A stretch of 64,000 nucleotides of DNA from the NCBI RefSeq assembly GCF_041146795.1, contig NC_135187.1, forward strand, positions 5,033,556 through 5,097,555, read 5' to 3'. Each line of letters begins with the position of its first letter. Position 1 is the first letter of the stretch. Below, one piece after another: positions 1 through 16,122 of this stretch. The notes beneath the pieces are model-generated. The model was not told where the DNA came from, ran no database searches, and saw only the letters and a list, made by a program, of their open reading frames with translations. Both the position numbers and the translations under genes were made by a program. Origin of the DNA: Maylandia zebra. Lineage: Eukaryota > Chordata > Actinopteri > Cichliformes > Cichlidae.

Positions 1-17
1 AAATCATTTTGTTGCAG

Positions 18-93
18 CACTGGAAGAAGGGAATTTCCATTGGAGGTGGATGAAACCTCTTTGAGAAACTGCCAAACGCTTGTCACTGTATAA
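18..93 (+). CDS. Possible last coding exon of an unrecognised + strand gene (partial)
   Basis: A plausible splice acceptor (tttgttgcag) ends at base 17. The phase with one leftover base then reads 24 codons to TAA at 91-93, ending in the residues CQTLVTV. The other two frames stop sooner. A poly(A) signal lies about 320 bp downstream, which fits the 3' end of a + strand gene entering from the left. I do not recognise the peptide. It is too short to assign, and the true frame depends on exons outside the window. It could also be entirely 3' UTR. Confidence 0.25.
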
Positions 94-440
94 ACAAAAA
101 TTTTAAAAAAGGACTCCAGGTGACTCCGGCATGTAAAGCCAGGGTTTTCCTGCATAAGACAAATTTTGCTACCCCCTCAAAAAGAGACCCCCCCCCCTGC
201 GTAAAGTACATTATTGCCTATGAAATGGCCAAAAAAACAAGTTAAAAAACACTTGTGTGATTTATGACTTTGTCTTCTGGTTATCAGCTTTTCCTTGTTT
301 TGTTTATTATGTATGCTGCGTATTTTTAGTTTAATCTACACTTTGATCATTCCACTTCTGTATGTCTGCCAAAGCATTCTGTAAACTGTGTTTTTTTTTA
401 AAGGTGCAGCATAAATAAAATTGTATTCTATTTCTGTGAT
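94..440 (+). other. 3' UTR with poly(A) signal of the left-hand + strand gene
   Basis: This AT-rich noncoding stretch contains a C run (190-199) and T runs. It ends with AATAAA at 414-419, followed by a T/G-rich segment, the usual layout of a vertebrate cleavage site. There is no open frame of note. Bases 440-850 hold nothing else I can name. Confidence 0.5.
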
Positions 441-849
441 GACAAGTTATGTAGGAAGTTCAACTTTCAGGGTTTGGGATTAATAGGTGATTGAAGCCTT
501 TGTGGTGCTGTTGAACTTTGTATGCTTGCTAAAGGTAATCTCACATTAAACCACCTTAGCTAACTAAACTCCCAGCTGTGTGTACTTATTTGCTAACTCT
601 TTGTCCTCTACTCGGTTTCTGGGATCAAAACTTTTGCGGGAAACCTGGACTCCGACTTAAAATAGCCTCACTGTTTAGTAACTGAGTCCTAGTCTGAATA
701 ACAGAACTACAATAAAGAAACACTGTCAAATAAGCTCCAGCATTAGTTTTACACACATCTGCACACATCTGGAGACAGCCCCTTCCTGTCCACACTGAAC
801 TAAGTTTGGACCAACAGAGGACGCCTAGCCTTTTATGACCGTGTCTGAC

Positions 850-1560
850 AGCCGGGCTGCTCTTTGAGAGGCTTTGAGCAGACACCCAGGTGGCGTTTGT
901 GCACCGGGGAGTAGTATTTGTTAGCCCGGGATGTTTACAAACAATGCGGGCATCATTACTCTGAGAGCAGCTCCAGCCCAGCACATACACTTCAAAACAA
1001 ACTCAACTTCGCGTTACACACCGCGGCTCGGCAGAGGAAGTTCCGACTCTAATGCAAACGCGCACACTTGAAGTTGTTGGCAGTACCGAGAGCTGCAGCT
1101 TCCCACTGGCTGCGCTATTTGATGTGGGAGACACAATTTGGAGAGGGGGGAGAGAGAAAATAGGGGGAAGGCACACAAATTCATCACTTCTGGCTCGACC
1201 GTCACTTTACCTGGATTTTTCCGAGGTGCGAGTGCTTTCCTCAGTCGCCACACTCCGCTAAATCTTCAGCGATTCACCACGAAGGGTTATTTCCTTTAAA
1301 AAAAATGTCAATTCTTCTCGCTAAACAATCACTCCGCACATCCAAGATGGCTACCAGGAACACCTCCTCCTCCGATGCCCTGTTGGACAAGAGTTCCGCC
1401 TAGCTCGACTGTGATTGGGCACCGAAGGCGGCTCCCGCGCTTCTATTCGGTGAAACCGGTTGTCAGTCCAAACAGGCTGGTTTTACTACTTCCAGCGTAG
1501 CTCCCGCTCTGATTGGCCCGCTCAGAAAGGTTAAAGGGTAAACTGAGTTTACGACCTCCC
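850..1560. promoter_or_regulatory. Orphan CpG-type promoter
   Basis: GC and CpG content rise sharply against the AT-rich surroundings. Inverted CCAAT boxes (ATTGG) lie near 1413 and 1511. A YY1-like CAAGATGGC at 1343-1351 overlaps an ATG that opens an 18-codon frame. On the - strand a donor-like CCAG/GTAAAG near 1211 could end a noncoding first exon. No gene body can be connected in either direction, so the served transcript is unknown. It could be a noncoding RNA or a gene whose next exon lies outside the window. Confidence 0.45.
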
Positions 1561-1879
1561 CCCGCCCCCTCAGACACTAAACGCACCCCCTGTGTGCCGC
1601 AATGTATTGTGGGAAATGAAGTTTGTGCAGTTGTCATTTATTTTATATTTTTCTATTTTGAACGCCATGACAGTAAACGTTTATTATAATGTTGTTTTTC
1701 TGCTAAAAACTAAAAGAGTAGTTTATAATAGATAAATACATAAATATAAACGTATACAAGCTGTTTATTTTAGTGGGTACAAGTTTGAATATTTTGCATA
1801 ATTCAACGCTTAGTCAATGCTTAGTCAAAAAACTGAGACCTCTTTGCATATTGCAAATAACAATTTAATGAATGGCATT

Positions 1880-2400
1880 ATTACATACAGTACTGTGCAA
1901 AAGTCTTGAGCCATGCTGTCATGCTGAAAATGAAGCTGTTCCCAGCTGCTTTCACAGTTATTACAATATCACCTGTTTTCATAGGATCTCCAACAAACCA
2001 GCTGAAATGAAGCTCCAAACCATCACAGAGCTTCCACCAGGTTGTACAGATGCCCATAGCCACAACTCTCCTGTGACCTCCCATGTACTCCTGCAAATAT
2101 TGATAACAAATTGTAGCCAAACCTTCAAAATTGGATTCAGCACTACTTTAGACCAGTTGCCTTTAATGTGCATTCGAGTTATTGTGTAATTTGGCATACC
2201 TCAGCCTTTTTCCCCCTCCTTTGCTAAGAATGGCTTCCTGACAGCCATTTTCCACTGAGACCATTTCTTTAGTGAACAGTAGACATAACTGAAAAGTCAG
2301 ATGCATCTCTCAGGTCTTTGCTGGATGTTTGCTGTCATTTTGGAAGGATTCAAGTAAAGAAATGGGAACAAATTGTGTGTTTTTGCAACAGGGTGCAAGT
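1880..2400 (-). mobile_element. Decayed Tc1-like transposon remnant
   Basis: The right margin starts with the fish repeat terminus reading GTGCAAAAGTCTTGAGCCA near 1895-1913. On the - strand two overlapping frames (2197-1979 and 2120-1881) carry fragments resembling the DDE domain of Tc1/mariner transposases, for example GGSSVMVWSFISAG, similar to the family's GGSVMVWGCFSAG. Frame breaks show it is inactive. Borders are approximate because no intact inverted terminal repeats were found. Confidence 0.5.
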
Positions 2401-2499
2401 TACAAAGTGTCTAAGACACAATTTAAAATGGGATCTTTGCGTGTAGACAAAACTGAACTATTTCTTGAGTTTGGTGCCTTTTTATGCTTGAATGGCTCA

Positions 2500-2900
2500 T
2501 AGATCAGTGCAGTGGTTCCCAAACTTTTTTTGCCAGGCCCCCTTTGTTTTACAAGAAAAATGTTAAACACACACACGCACGCACGAACACATCCTCCAAC
2601 CACACGCACCCATATTTTGCTCCATTGCGGTTTATTTCACACCTCAAACATTTTGCAAACAATTAAGCAAATACAAGTAGCCTAATCTGCAATAAATTAC
2701 AGGTAGTAATGAAATAAACTACTAAATCTTTTACGCTACGTCCGCACCTACACGGGTATTTTTGAAAACACAGCTGTTTCGTCCACACGTAAACGGCGTT
2801 TGGAATCAACGAAAACAGATTTTTTTAAAAACTCCTTTTTTGCGTTTACGTGTGGACGAGGAATACAGAGTTCGTCACGTAACGTCAAAGGTATGTGCCT
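2500..2900. repeat. Fish interspersed repeat (hAT-like, non-autonomous)
   Basis: The segment GTGGTTCCCAAACTTTTTTT near 2512 is a common edge of dispersed vertebrate hAT-type repeats. Further in lies a perfect 16-bp inverted repeat, CGTCCACACGTAAACG at 2780-2795 with its complement at 2843-2858, separated by 47 bp. Assignment to hAT is by resemblance only. Confidence 0.35.
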
Positions 2901-4312
2901 TTTTTCACGTCACGCTGTGCTCCACGTTATTGTTTAGATGAGATGAATTGCAGAATGGCAGATAGAAACAAAAATACTGTTAATCTGACTATCTTCAGGT
3001 TTTACACGCTTATACACACGCAGTTACAGTCAGAGGCGTCATTTTGAAAAAAAAAAAAAAAAGCAAGCCTTCTTCAGTTTGCATAATGACTGAAACTAGC
3101 CCACTGGTGAACAACGGGCTGTGAGGTCAGTTTCATCATTAGATTAGTGAAAAAATAAAATAAATAAAATTACAAGCAAATCCCAAATGATGTGGAGCAT
3201 AAAATAGACCTATAATAAACCCATATGTAATATATACATTTAGATGTACATGAAAAAAAACTGGGAAAAGATTTTTATGTTTTGAGCCCGGATCAATATT
3301 AAATGTTTTGGATCCCATTGATCCCTAATAACAATTTCTCTTTATTAATGAACTAATTCCCCAAATTCTTCCACTGGAGGGCGCTAGAGTCTGCAAGTCT
3401 AATTTTTCTTTTTTTAGATAACATCTTTTTAGCAAAACATTTAAGTCTAATTTGATTTCTTTAGCTCTTAATGACTTTGTTTGTAAACACTGAGCTCAGC
3501 ACGTTGTCACTTTGTCAGCCTCATTACATCAAATGAGTCAGAGTCAGGAAAACAATACATTAATACATTTAAGGTTATTTAATCTATTGTACAGTATTGC
3601 ATTTTACATGTTATGTTATCAGAATTGAAAAAAGAAAAAAAATTCACATCACCGTTAATACTTTCACATTTAACTTAAACAACTTTTGTATGAAACACAT
3701 CAATGAATAAAGTTTTTTTAATGAAACATCAAAAATCCATGTACATCATTTCAGTGCAAAAGGAAAAATCAAACACTAAGCCAAAAATAAAGATAATAAA
3801 TATTTCTCTCTTATATAACAAAACTTTGAGGCACATTTACTCGAACTTCTGTCTCTTATACCTGCTCTATAAAATATCTGCAGGTACTGATGAATCAGAC
3901 GGTTCCCTCAAGAAAATTATAATACCTCAGAGATGAGTTATTATAATTAACAACATATGCGCTCTCTCTTTTTAATTCTTCAGTTAATTTTTAGGGTAAA
4001 GCAAAAAAAACAAAAACAAAAAAACCCCCCAAAAAACAAGTACTTCAGTCTTCAGTGTGAAACACTGTCATAGCTCAGAGGAGTAAAAAACTACTCTCAA
4101 CTGTAATAGCTGCACAAGGAAAAACAAACAAAAACATAAATAAAGCAGTTCAATGAAAATAAATAAATAAATAAATGAATAAATCAGAATATGCCCTGTA
4201 ATTTGGCATTTAATCTTCTCACATCCTATTATATATTCTGACTTTAAGAAAAATGAGAACAAAGTGCAGAAAGCTCCCACCAGCTGGTCCTGCTGCCCGC
4301 CTCGCTCCGCTC
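2901..4312. other. AT-rich intergenic stretch and probable ccdc106 3' UTR
   Basis: No coding exon is recognisable. The part next to 4313 is presumably the ccdc106 3' UTR. A possible - strand AATAAA is seen as tttatt near 3340, but the true end cannot be fixed. An A run (3047-3062) and A/C-rich low-complexity sequence (4003-4040) are present. Confidence 0.4.
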
Positions 4313-7721
<3,409 letters not shown>

Positions 7722-8290
7722 GGCTGAGAGGTCTGCCGGGCAGCAGCTACAGAGCGGTAATAAACCGCGTGTTTGGATAAACCTGTTATTATTTGTCTCC
7801 AGTAGTTCTGTGCGCAGTTATACTTCAGTAATATGACCTGAAACCAGCCACACCTGCGGCCCTACAGCCCGCCTCGCACACTCCCGGTGGCAATTACCTG
7901 ATTATACTGGCGGGAACAGGTGTACCGCGCGCAGATTTAGTTGTTTCACACATGCGCAGAGGGGCGGTGTTTTTTTTTTTTTTTTTTACCCCCTAAAAGA
8001 TTTCCATTCAAATTAAAAGAAATATCTAAAAAGTGTTAAAAGGGACCTTATTATTCTTTATTAATCAATAAAACACTCACATTAAATAAATACAGTGAAA
8101 CTATAACAATAAAAAGTGCGTTTTAAAAATAAATTTCTTTGCGTTTATGAAGCTGTAAAATGCCAAGAAGCAAAGGAAAAGAAAAAGAAGAAGAGGGTGA
8201 AATCCGGACCGGAAACGTGTCACCAGAAGGGCGTGGTGGCTGCAGGTGAGTAAGAGCGCAGATCAAGCCGGAAGTGAAGAACACGGTGGA
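7722..8290. promoter_or_regulatory. Divergent promoter between ccdc106 and the tmem238-like gene
   Basis: The ccdc106 start codon (- strand, 7721) and the first presumed tmem238-like exon (+ strand, about 8250) face away from each other across roughly 0.5 kb. The interval has CpG-containing sequence at both ends and an ETS consensus CCGGAAGT at 8268-8275, with a second ETS-like site near 8207. There is no obvious TATA box. A T run lies at 7971-7987. Confidence 0.5.
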
Positions 8291-8349
8291 GAGAACAAAC
8301 CCGTCTACGGAGGCGTTGTTTTTTATAACTTAACGGACAACAGCAGCAC
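8190..8349 (+). other. Probable noncoding first exon(s) of the tmem238-like gene
   Basis: Two good donors lie in the CpG-rich stretch: GCAG/GTGAGT after 8245 and CAGCAC/GTGAGT after 8349. Either could join the acceptor just before 9763, which precedes the start codon by 7 bp. Transcription start is inferred from the ETS sites and CpG content, not observed. Confidence 0.35.
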
Positions 8350-9769
8350 GTGAGTCAAAGTTTATGTGTGAAAGAAAGTCTTTAAATTAACTTTAGTTCA
8401 TAATCCAAGAGAACATTGTTATGTTCTCCTGTTACAAACCAGGCAGAAACAGCTCTGGGTCTAGTTGACCGCTTGCAAAAAGATTGAATCCTCCTGTCAA
8501 ACACAGTGACGCCGTACTCCTTTGTGTACAGTGTACTCTTTACCGGCTTCAGTTAGTTCAAAATGCAGCTGTGTGTCTGCGTTACTAACTGTGAAGCACT
8601 ATGGTTAACTTTATTGTTTTTAATATTTGCTATATCAATAAATTTTGGTTTGATTTGATATGTTTGGTATAGTCTTATAAGGGTCTCACACAGGCAGCTT
8701 TCACATAAATCAACCCTCTTATGATGAGCAGGCAATTCAAATTTGGGATAAGAAGCTGATAACATTACACTGTTTCCATAGTCTTAAGAAATTAAACATG
8801 TAAAGTTTTGTATTTTATTACATTTGCCGATCTTAGATTACTTTGCAGATGCTCACACAATCAGTGACTAACACAGTAACCTCGTGGTTCCTCTTAAGGC
8901 TTTTGGTTCAGTAACATGGAGCATCTATGGAAGCTGCAGGTTGTCATCAGAGACGTGGATCTTCTTACCTCCAGAACTTAAACTGCCCCTAACAGGGATC
9001 ATCTTGAAACTAAACTGAGACAGTTTTTAAAGCAGACTCAGTCACGAATCATGTATAACCTACTGCTTCTGGTTCTGTGGTACATTATTATATTGCAGCT
9101 AGTGTCATCTTTCTGCCTGAAAGACACTGTTCTAGTAGAAAGTTTCAGGTCCCTACTGTCCCTAGCTTTCTAATGAAGGAAAACAGTTTTGTTTTGTCTT
9201 TTAGGAAATCATCTTTGGACGGCTGTCTTAAAATATAATTATCTAGTTAACCACTTGAGCTAGAGCCTTCATATTATCTGGTACCATTATCTGGTACTCT
9301 ATGATTAAGAACGCTCAGGAGTGGTGTTCAGTTTAACACAGAATCACTGATGCTCAAAATCCCTAAAATATTTGAATGTGTCATCTTTGTCAGCAGGTTT
9401 TGGAGGCCAGTTTTGCAGGTAGGAGACTGATATTGTATTTACAGCTTCTCATAGACCAGGATCATAAATTTCTTTCAGAGACCAAATCAGGAAAGCAGTC
9501 CCTCCTTCTTTTGACATTTCAGATTCTAGGCCTCTGTCCCATGTATTTAGCTTTAATCTAAACTCTGATCAGAATGTAAATGTCTGAATTCTGTGTATTT
9601 ACAACATTTAATTTAAACATTTAATATGTTTAATTTTGTCAGTGTTAACGTGAATCATTCTTCCACTAGTACATGTGGAAGCATCAGTGATCCTGTAGCG
9701 GGTTTAGTTCACCTGTGGTTCTGTCAGATTGTAACAGTCTTTCCTCTCCTCCTCCCTCCCAGCTCAATA

Positions 9770-10342
9770 ATGGGCGAATATACTGGGTTGTCCCACTGTA
9801 AACTGGCTCTGGCGTTTGCCGTGTTTATGGATGTAGTGGGTGGAGCCGTTCTGCTGGTGGGGGTCTTCGCCAATCTGAAGATCCAAGACAGGGACCTTGG
9901 AGACGTGTTGGTCTACTCTGGTATGCTTGTGTGGCTTAATCAAAAACAGAAGTGGGTTGACATTAAACAGAAGTGACGAGTCAACTGGAGCGTGAATTAG
10001 AATAGAATAGAATAGAATTCAACTTTATTGTCATTGCACATGCACAGGTACAGGGCAACGAAATGCAGTTTGCATCCATCCAGAAGTGCTTTAGTGATAT
10101 AGATATATTACAATATATATTAGCAATAATATAGATATGTAAGTATATTACAGAAATGGGTCTTAATTATTAGAATTAATATAAACTCACAGTCATAGCA
10201 GCATATACATTAATTCACAAGCAGAGGAAGGAATTTTGCACATCTCTGTGAACTTTAAAGCATCAAAATTAGCTCTCTGCAAAAGTTATTATAACTTCAG
10301 GTACTCAGTGAATAGCTGTCTGCATATTTGTAGCTGTACACC

Positions 10343-10437
<95 letters not shown>

Positions 10438-11431
10438 CCTCTGCACCCGCTAGCTAAAAAGCTAGTACTCTGACAATGGTGCCAAACAGGGAGCTGATGC
10501 TGGAGGCAGACAATTTCAAGATAGGTGGGAGAGAGACTGCCATGTCTCCATTTACCTTCAGGGAACAGACAAAATGTGATTCTCTGAGCCAAATCTCAAA
10601 GTGATGGAGCTTCAAAAGCAGATTTCTCACGGCAGTGAAAATAGTCGAGTCAGCTGTTTTCAGAATAACTGCAAAGTTTATTTGCAGATTCTTTCCTGGC
10701 TGGAAGCTGGGCTGCAATATCCACTCATCCATTCATGCATCCGCCAAAATGTGCCAGCCAACTGCATATATGACACCAATGATGTAATTACCATTTCCTG
10801 GTGATTTGTGATTTTGTCCAGGTGGTCTTAACCATGCAAACTATGTAAATATCAGTTATGTGGAATATCAGACAATATCAAAGGCTAAACTGCAACAAAG
10901 TCAAACAAATGCCAGACTCTACAAATATGAAACAGCATTTGAACTTTTACTGTGCAGTAGAAGTACAGAGCACAAGAAAGGAGTAGAGTGACCTTTATGA
11001 TAGAACTGCAACAAAATAGATGAGGAGATAAAATGTTACACAAAAACATGAGAAAACTTGTGGGTGGAAATTAACTATTACAGAAAAAGGCTTAAAACAA
11101 CACGTGCTCTACATCTTTTTTTATTATTTTTATTAAGGAGATAATCTTTGCTTCTTTCTCAAGACTAGATCATTAAATGGGCTGGGGTTGTAATTGTTCT
11201 GTTTAGATGAATTTCTATGACCTAGTAATAAAAAAATGATGAATCTGTGTCCTCTGCTCAGGAGCCCTGTTTTTACTCGTGTCTCTGGCCGGATGGGTGT
11301 TGTGGTACAGCGGAAACATCGAGGGCCTGTCACTTGCAGATGACAAGAAGCAGGGACACATCAGCTACGCCGTCGACCGCATCGCCCGAACCCTCAGCCG
11401 CAAGATACGCTCGCACAGATACCGCAGCTGA
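9770..11431 (+). CDS. tmem238: TMEM238-like small two-helix membrane protein
   Basis: Two coding exons, 9770-9920 and 11262-11431, give 106 aa. The acceptor (ctccctcccag) lies 7 bp before the ATG. Donor CTCTG/GTATGC and acceptor ctgctcag keep frame across a Gly codon. The protein has two hydrophobic helices, about residues 10-33 and 46-68. A conserved loop, GVFANLKIQDRDLGDVLVYS, separates them. The segment GWVLWYSGNIE leads into a basic C-terminal tail (SRKIRSHRYRS). This layout and the loop match the TMEM238 family as I remember it; its function is not established. It is head to head with ccdc106. The symbol carries less certainty than the family because TMEM238-like paralogues exist. Confidence 0.75.
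10003..10260 (-). repeat. Interspersed LINE/SINE-like tail in the tmem238-like intron
   Basis: It begins with an (AGAAT)n run at about 10000-10017. Next comes a stretch including CTTTATTGTCATTGCACATG, which recurs as a dispersed fish repeat. The simple repeat at the left edge suggests a retrotransposed copy in - orientation. Family not determined. Confidence 0.4.
10343..10435. repeat. (CA)n microsatellite
   Basis: About 46 uninterrupted CA units in the tmem238-like intron. The His/Thr and Cys/Val open frames across it are not genes. Confidence 0.97.
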
Positions 11432-11670
11432 CCCTTTCATTTTAAAAGCCTTTTGATGGTGTTCAGTGTTAATGAGAAACAGATGCTGAATCAAACTGTT
11501 TGTGTGTGAAAGTGTTACAGACCTCTCCAAAAGATTTCAGAGTGTTACAAAGCTGAAGCGTTTGCCTTATTATGACCAGTATTCTTCTTTTTTATATATA
11601 TCATCTGACTGTTGTTTAACAGAGCAGTGTTGTCTCATTGGATTTCAATAAAAAAAAAGCTCTTTATATA
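11432..11670 (+). terminator. 3' UTR and poly(A) signal of the tmem238-like gene
   Basis: AATAAA occurs at 11647-11652, followed by an A run and a T/G-rich stretch, about 215 bp after the stop codon. Confidence 0.7.
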
Positions 11671-14485
11671 ATTATGAAAATATGTTTTTTGTTTTATTTG
11701 ATTATCAGGTTTATTTAAAAGTGACTTAAATATTTAGTTTGAAACTAAAAATGCAACAAAAATAAATGTCATATTAATATTAATACAGCAATCTGTCAAT
11801 AGAGACACAACAGTAGGCAATAGCAGGACAGGTACTGCGTGCATTATGTCATTAAATGGCCTATTAATGCCATTTTATTTATGTTACAATATAACAGCTG
11901 TTAGAATTCACTATTGTATTTATTCATGGATTTACATATATAGCGAACAATACAAGACTAATATGCATATAAACCTCTGCATATGTTAGAACTGTTTGTA
12001 ATTAAAATAATTTTTCAGTTGGACAACATAATGAAGAGGAAATAAAGTTGTAATGAGGTTACAGACAGGAAAGTAGTAAAACAAAGAACAACAGAGCATT
12101 CTGACAATGCACAGAAATATCGAAAATCATACCACATTGTAATATATATAAAATATTATAATATCTATTAAGCATTTTACTCAGTGGTGTTTCAGTGAGG
12201 TTTTGACCTCCCCTGTGTCATAATCATACATACAATAAAGGCTCTCTACTGCCCTCTACTGGTGAGCTGTGGGACTTAGAAACAACAATTTCCATCTACA
12301 GCCTTTATAGTATAAGAAGCTTATGGGAGTAACTTGTAAGTTAAATCATTCAGAATTTTTAATTTAGAATTAGAAAAAAAATCAAACCAAGAGTTTCTAA
12401 AGTTTTATTTTTGCAGTCATTTCCAGATCATGTAACCAATATATATTTATACACAGTAAAACACATATAAACAAATGAAATGGTTAAACTGAGAATTATA
12501 AGAACAAAATAAAGTAATCTTGAATTTAATGGGACATGGTCATGTTTACTGCCGTGGAGCTTCCTGTCTTCTTTCTCGGTGTTTGGAAGAGGAATGTTAT
12601 CCCACTGTTATCTGATGGAGCTGCTCAGCAATCATAGGTTTTCTTTGTTGTACTTTTCATGATGATCCAGATGTTTATTTTTTAGTTGATGAAAGGTCTG
12701 AACTCCAGGCAGGCCAGTTTAACTTTCAGCCACATGCTGCTCTAAAACTTGAATATACCTTTCAGCATTCATGGTGCTGCAAGCTGCCGATTGTATAGGC
12801 ATTAATGAACCTTCATGCCATCAGACTTGCAGGCTCTTGAACTGAGCATCTTACTACCAAAAAGTTTTCTACTTTTCATCAGTTTAGCTTTGGTCAAAAA
12901 AAACAAAAAAACAGGAGCTTTTTATCCATGCTAGAGCTTTAACCTGCTCCTCAGGACTGCACAGTGAACTGTGACCTTTACAGGAGTGATTTCTGGCCTT
13001 TTCAGTTTCAGTGTTTTAGTTAACCTTAACATCCTCCATCGAAACATTAACAGATCATTAAGATAGTAGCTAGAATGGGTTTGATCTAAATGTTCAATGA
13101 TCAATATTGCATGATATCTCATCAACATAAACTATATAATTTCCACTGCTTTATTAAAAAATACAGTACAGCTACTGTTCTTTTTTCATTACATCTAGAT
13201 TTCCATCTTCAGGAATCAGTTACTATGAGTATGTATAAGAGTGCATGGGAGAGAATTACTTTACCTTTACTGGCCTCTGCTGGTGAAAAGTGGGAATTCC
13301 AACATCAGCAAACATTCAGTAAAGAACACAGCCGCACTAAAGCTACTGAGTGAATATGCCAAATAATGAATCCAATTCTAGTGCAGCGTTTGGCAATGTT
13401 TCACAATTCAATATGTGAGTAATATTACTGTGGTATGTACCATCACCCAGCCCCCAAACCTGTCACAAAATATACATTATAACCAGGACCTTGAGTACAA
13501 CCCTAAAATCAGCTTTCAATCCGGAGACCAAAATCTTCTTTACCTGCCGTGCAGCTTGGCCCAAGCTGAGGAATGAACTCCACCTAAGCTCACAATTACA
13601 GCAGCCCCCATAAAAAGCAAAGGAGAAACTAAAGACAGGAACTGATTCTGAAGCTTGATTCCTTATCTGGCTCACCTCTAACCTTGCTGCAGAAAATGGC
13701 AGACGTGTCTGCGCAAATAATAGATTACTCACTGGCTGCAGTCCCAGTAGTTAGTGATTAGATCAATTACGGAGCCTGTGGAGTAGCAGACAGACAGGCC
13801 AGTGACTGACCAATTACTAGTCAGTACTTTCTTAGAAGGTGGATGTCACATTTAGATATTTAAAACCAGAGCAATCACAGAAATAGTTCAAATTGTAGAT
13901 AATAATAAAAAGAAACTCAAAAATTTACAAACGTGAAAGCTTGTTTCCTACATGCCAAGCTGAAGAAAGTATTTTTTTAATCTCTTTCTTGTGTTTGCAT
14001 AAGATAATTTGGTCCCACAGGATTTTAAATAGCTCCATGTGGTGTCAATCCTATTTTTATTTTTTATTTTTTTGGGGGTGGAGTGCTAAATTATCAGCTA
14101 ATGCTAGCAAGCTTGATCAAATTGACTCTACAGGTAACATTACTTTAATCTTTAAGTTTAAAACATTAAATAGATGTAAGAGACTAGTAGATGATGCTGC
14201 TGCCCCAACTAACTTGCTTGCAGGGTTGCTATTTGTCAGATAATCCTATCCATGATCCAAACAACAGAAACATGATGGAAAAGTCCAGTTCAGTGACTCC
14301 AGATAGTAGAAGTGACACCTACTGGCTACAGCTGTTTGTGCTGGCCCACCTACAACACAGCTCGAACTCCAGATGCAGGTGGATGTCTCCATCCATACAG
14401 TTTTTATAAATGGACAAACTATCCATAGAAGGTATCCATGCGTTTTGATTCTGTAAAGTTGGGCATTTTAACACAGCAGTCTACA
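11671..14485. other. Intergenic sequence, one probable dispersed repeat
   Basis: AT-rich with no supported gene. At about 12560-12870 lies sequence I associate with an abundant fish repeat: a stretch containing CCAGGCAGGCCAGTTTAAC, followed by CTTTCAGCATTCATGGTGC. Its transposon class is not clear to me. The remainder shows no structure I can name. Confidence 0.4.
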
Positions 14486-14489
14486 GGGG

Positions 14490-15150
14490 TCGACTCGTTT
14501 TGTGTGCCAGCCTCAAGTGGACATTGGAGGAATGTGCAGATATTTGCACTTCAGTGTTGGAAAGGAGGTGTTTAAGTATCTTGGGGTCTTGTTCACGAGT
14601 GATAGGAGAAAGGAGCCGGAGATTGACAGACGAATTGGTGCAGCAGCTGCAGTGATGTGGACGCTGTACCGGTCTGTTGTGGTGAAGAGAGAGCTGAGTG
14701 TAGAAGCGAAGCTCTCAATTTACCGGTCGATCTACGCCCCTACCCTCACCTATGGTCACGAGCTGTGGGTAGTGACCGAAAGAACGAGATCGCGAATACA
14801 AGCGGCGGAAATGGGCTTCCTCCGAAGGGTGGCTGGAAGTTCGCCCGTTCGGGAGGGGCTCAGAGTAGAGCCGCTGCTCCTCCACATCGAAAGGAGCCAG
14901 TTGAGGTGGTTCGGGTATCTGACAAGGATGCCTCCTGGGTGAGGTTTTCCGGACTTGTCCCACCGGAAGGAGGCCCCGGGGCAGACCCAGGACACGCTGG
15001 ATATCTGTCGGCTGGCCTGGGAACGCTTTGGTGTTCCCCCGGATAAGCTGGAGGAGGTGGCTGGGGAGAGGGAGGTCTGGGTTTCTCTGCTTGGGTTGCT
15101 GCGCCCGTGACCCGGTCCCGGATAAGCGGAAGAAAATGGATGGATGGATG
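14490..15150 (+). mobile_element. 5'-truncated RTE/Rex3-like LINE with GATG tail
   Basis: The frame from 14502 to 14942 encodes the C-terminal part of a non-LTR ORF2: FKYLGVLFTSDRRKEPEIDR, then LTYGHELWVVTERTRSRIQA, then LLLHIERSQLRWFGYLTRMP. A frame break at about 14940 moves the reading into another frame (GPGADPG region). The copy ends in GATAAGCGGAAGAAAATGG plus three GATG units at 15139-15150. A short 3' end with GATG repeats is what I recall for fish Rex3/RTE elements. It lacks the endonuclease and most of the reverse transcriptase, so it is dead. Confidence 0.7.
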
Positions 15151-16122
15151 TTGGAAACCCAGACAGCGCTAAAGAGTTGGTTACTGACGCCAGTTAAATT
15201 CACATTTTGTTTGTACAAAAAATAACTCATTCCCAAAATTAAAATAAATACATTTTAAAAGGAAGGTGAGACTTTATTATTTAGAATTATATTTAATTAT
15301 AAAACCTAGTTTTCACAAAATCTACCTCAGTTGTATCCAAGAAATCCATTCTAAAATAAAGAAATCTGATTCTTCTCTTTATTAAGGTTATTAGGATCCA
15401 GCTCCAGCCGGGTTCTGTTAAGACTATCTAATAAATGATCTGTTTTAGATTGAGTCTGACATGTTTTCTTAGGAAATTTGCCAGCTTGGCCTGGGTTGAC
15501 CTTAGGCTGCATGCTAAGCCCCTCCTAGGTGGTAAATCAAGTGAATTAAATTTGGACTACAGCTTGAAAACTGTTTGACTCCACTTTAACCTGACACACT
15601 TATGGTTTGAAATCAGAGCTGGCCTTCAGGTCATCTGCTACAATAGCAATTATGAACATCGAAAGTTCGCAGCTCGACCTCAGTGTTCCTCTACAGCTCA
15701 GCATGGTCAGTAAACTCACTCCACTCTCAATCTCCTATCCTGAATAACCTTACTGGTTTCTCTGTGTGAGGACAGCATTCCCTGCAGACAGTAATTATAT
15801 AGCTAATAATTGGATCATGACGCAGCGAGGATGTTTTCACTGGTCTTGTTCTCACTACCTTTTCTCTGTCAGTGCTGTAGCAGTAGCAAGTAACCATGAA
15901 GCATGATTTTTTAGAGTCAGACAAGACTTTATGGAGGATGTTGTGGGATATTTTGTTGTCTGACAGTCATTAAAACGGCAACAATCTACAGTAATACGTG
16001 TATTAGTGTGTGTGTGTGTGCACGGAGCACTTTGAGTTTGCATCAGCCATTGTGTTGCAGATTGGCTGCTGCACTTATGATGATTGCCCTGAGTCATAAC
16101 CTGGTAAGCTGTAGCTGCTGAA
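15151..16122. other. Intergenic, nothing recognised
   Basis: AT-rich sequence without a supportable exon. A short (GT)n run lies at about 16005-16020. Confidence 0.4.

Noticed and set aside
10236-10592. His/Thr and Cys/Val repeat frames
   Set aside because: Translation of the (CA)n microsatellite in the tmem238-like intron.
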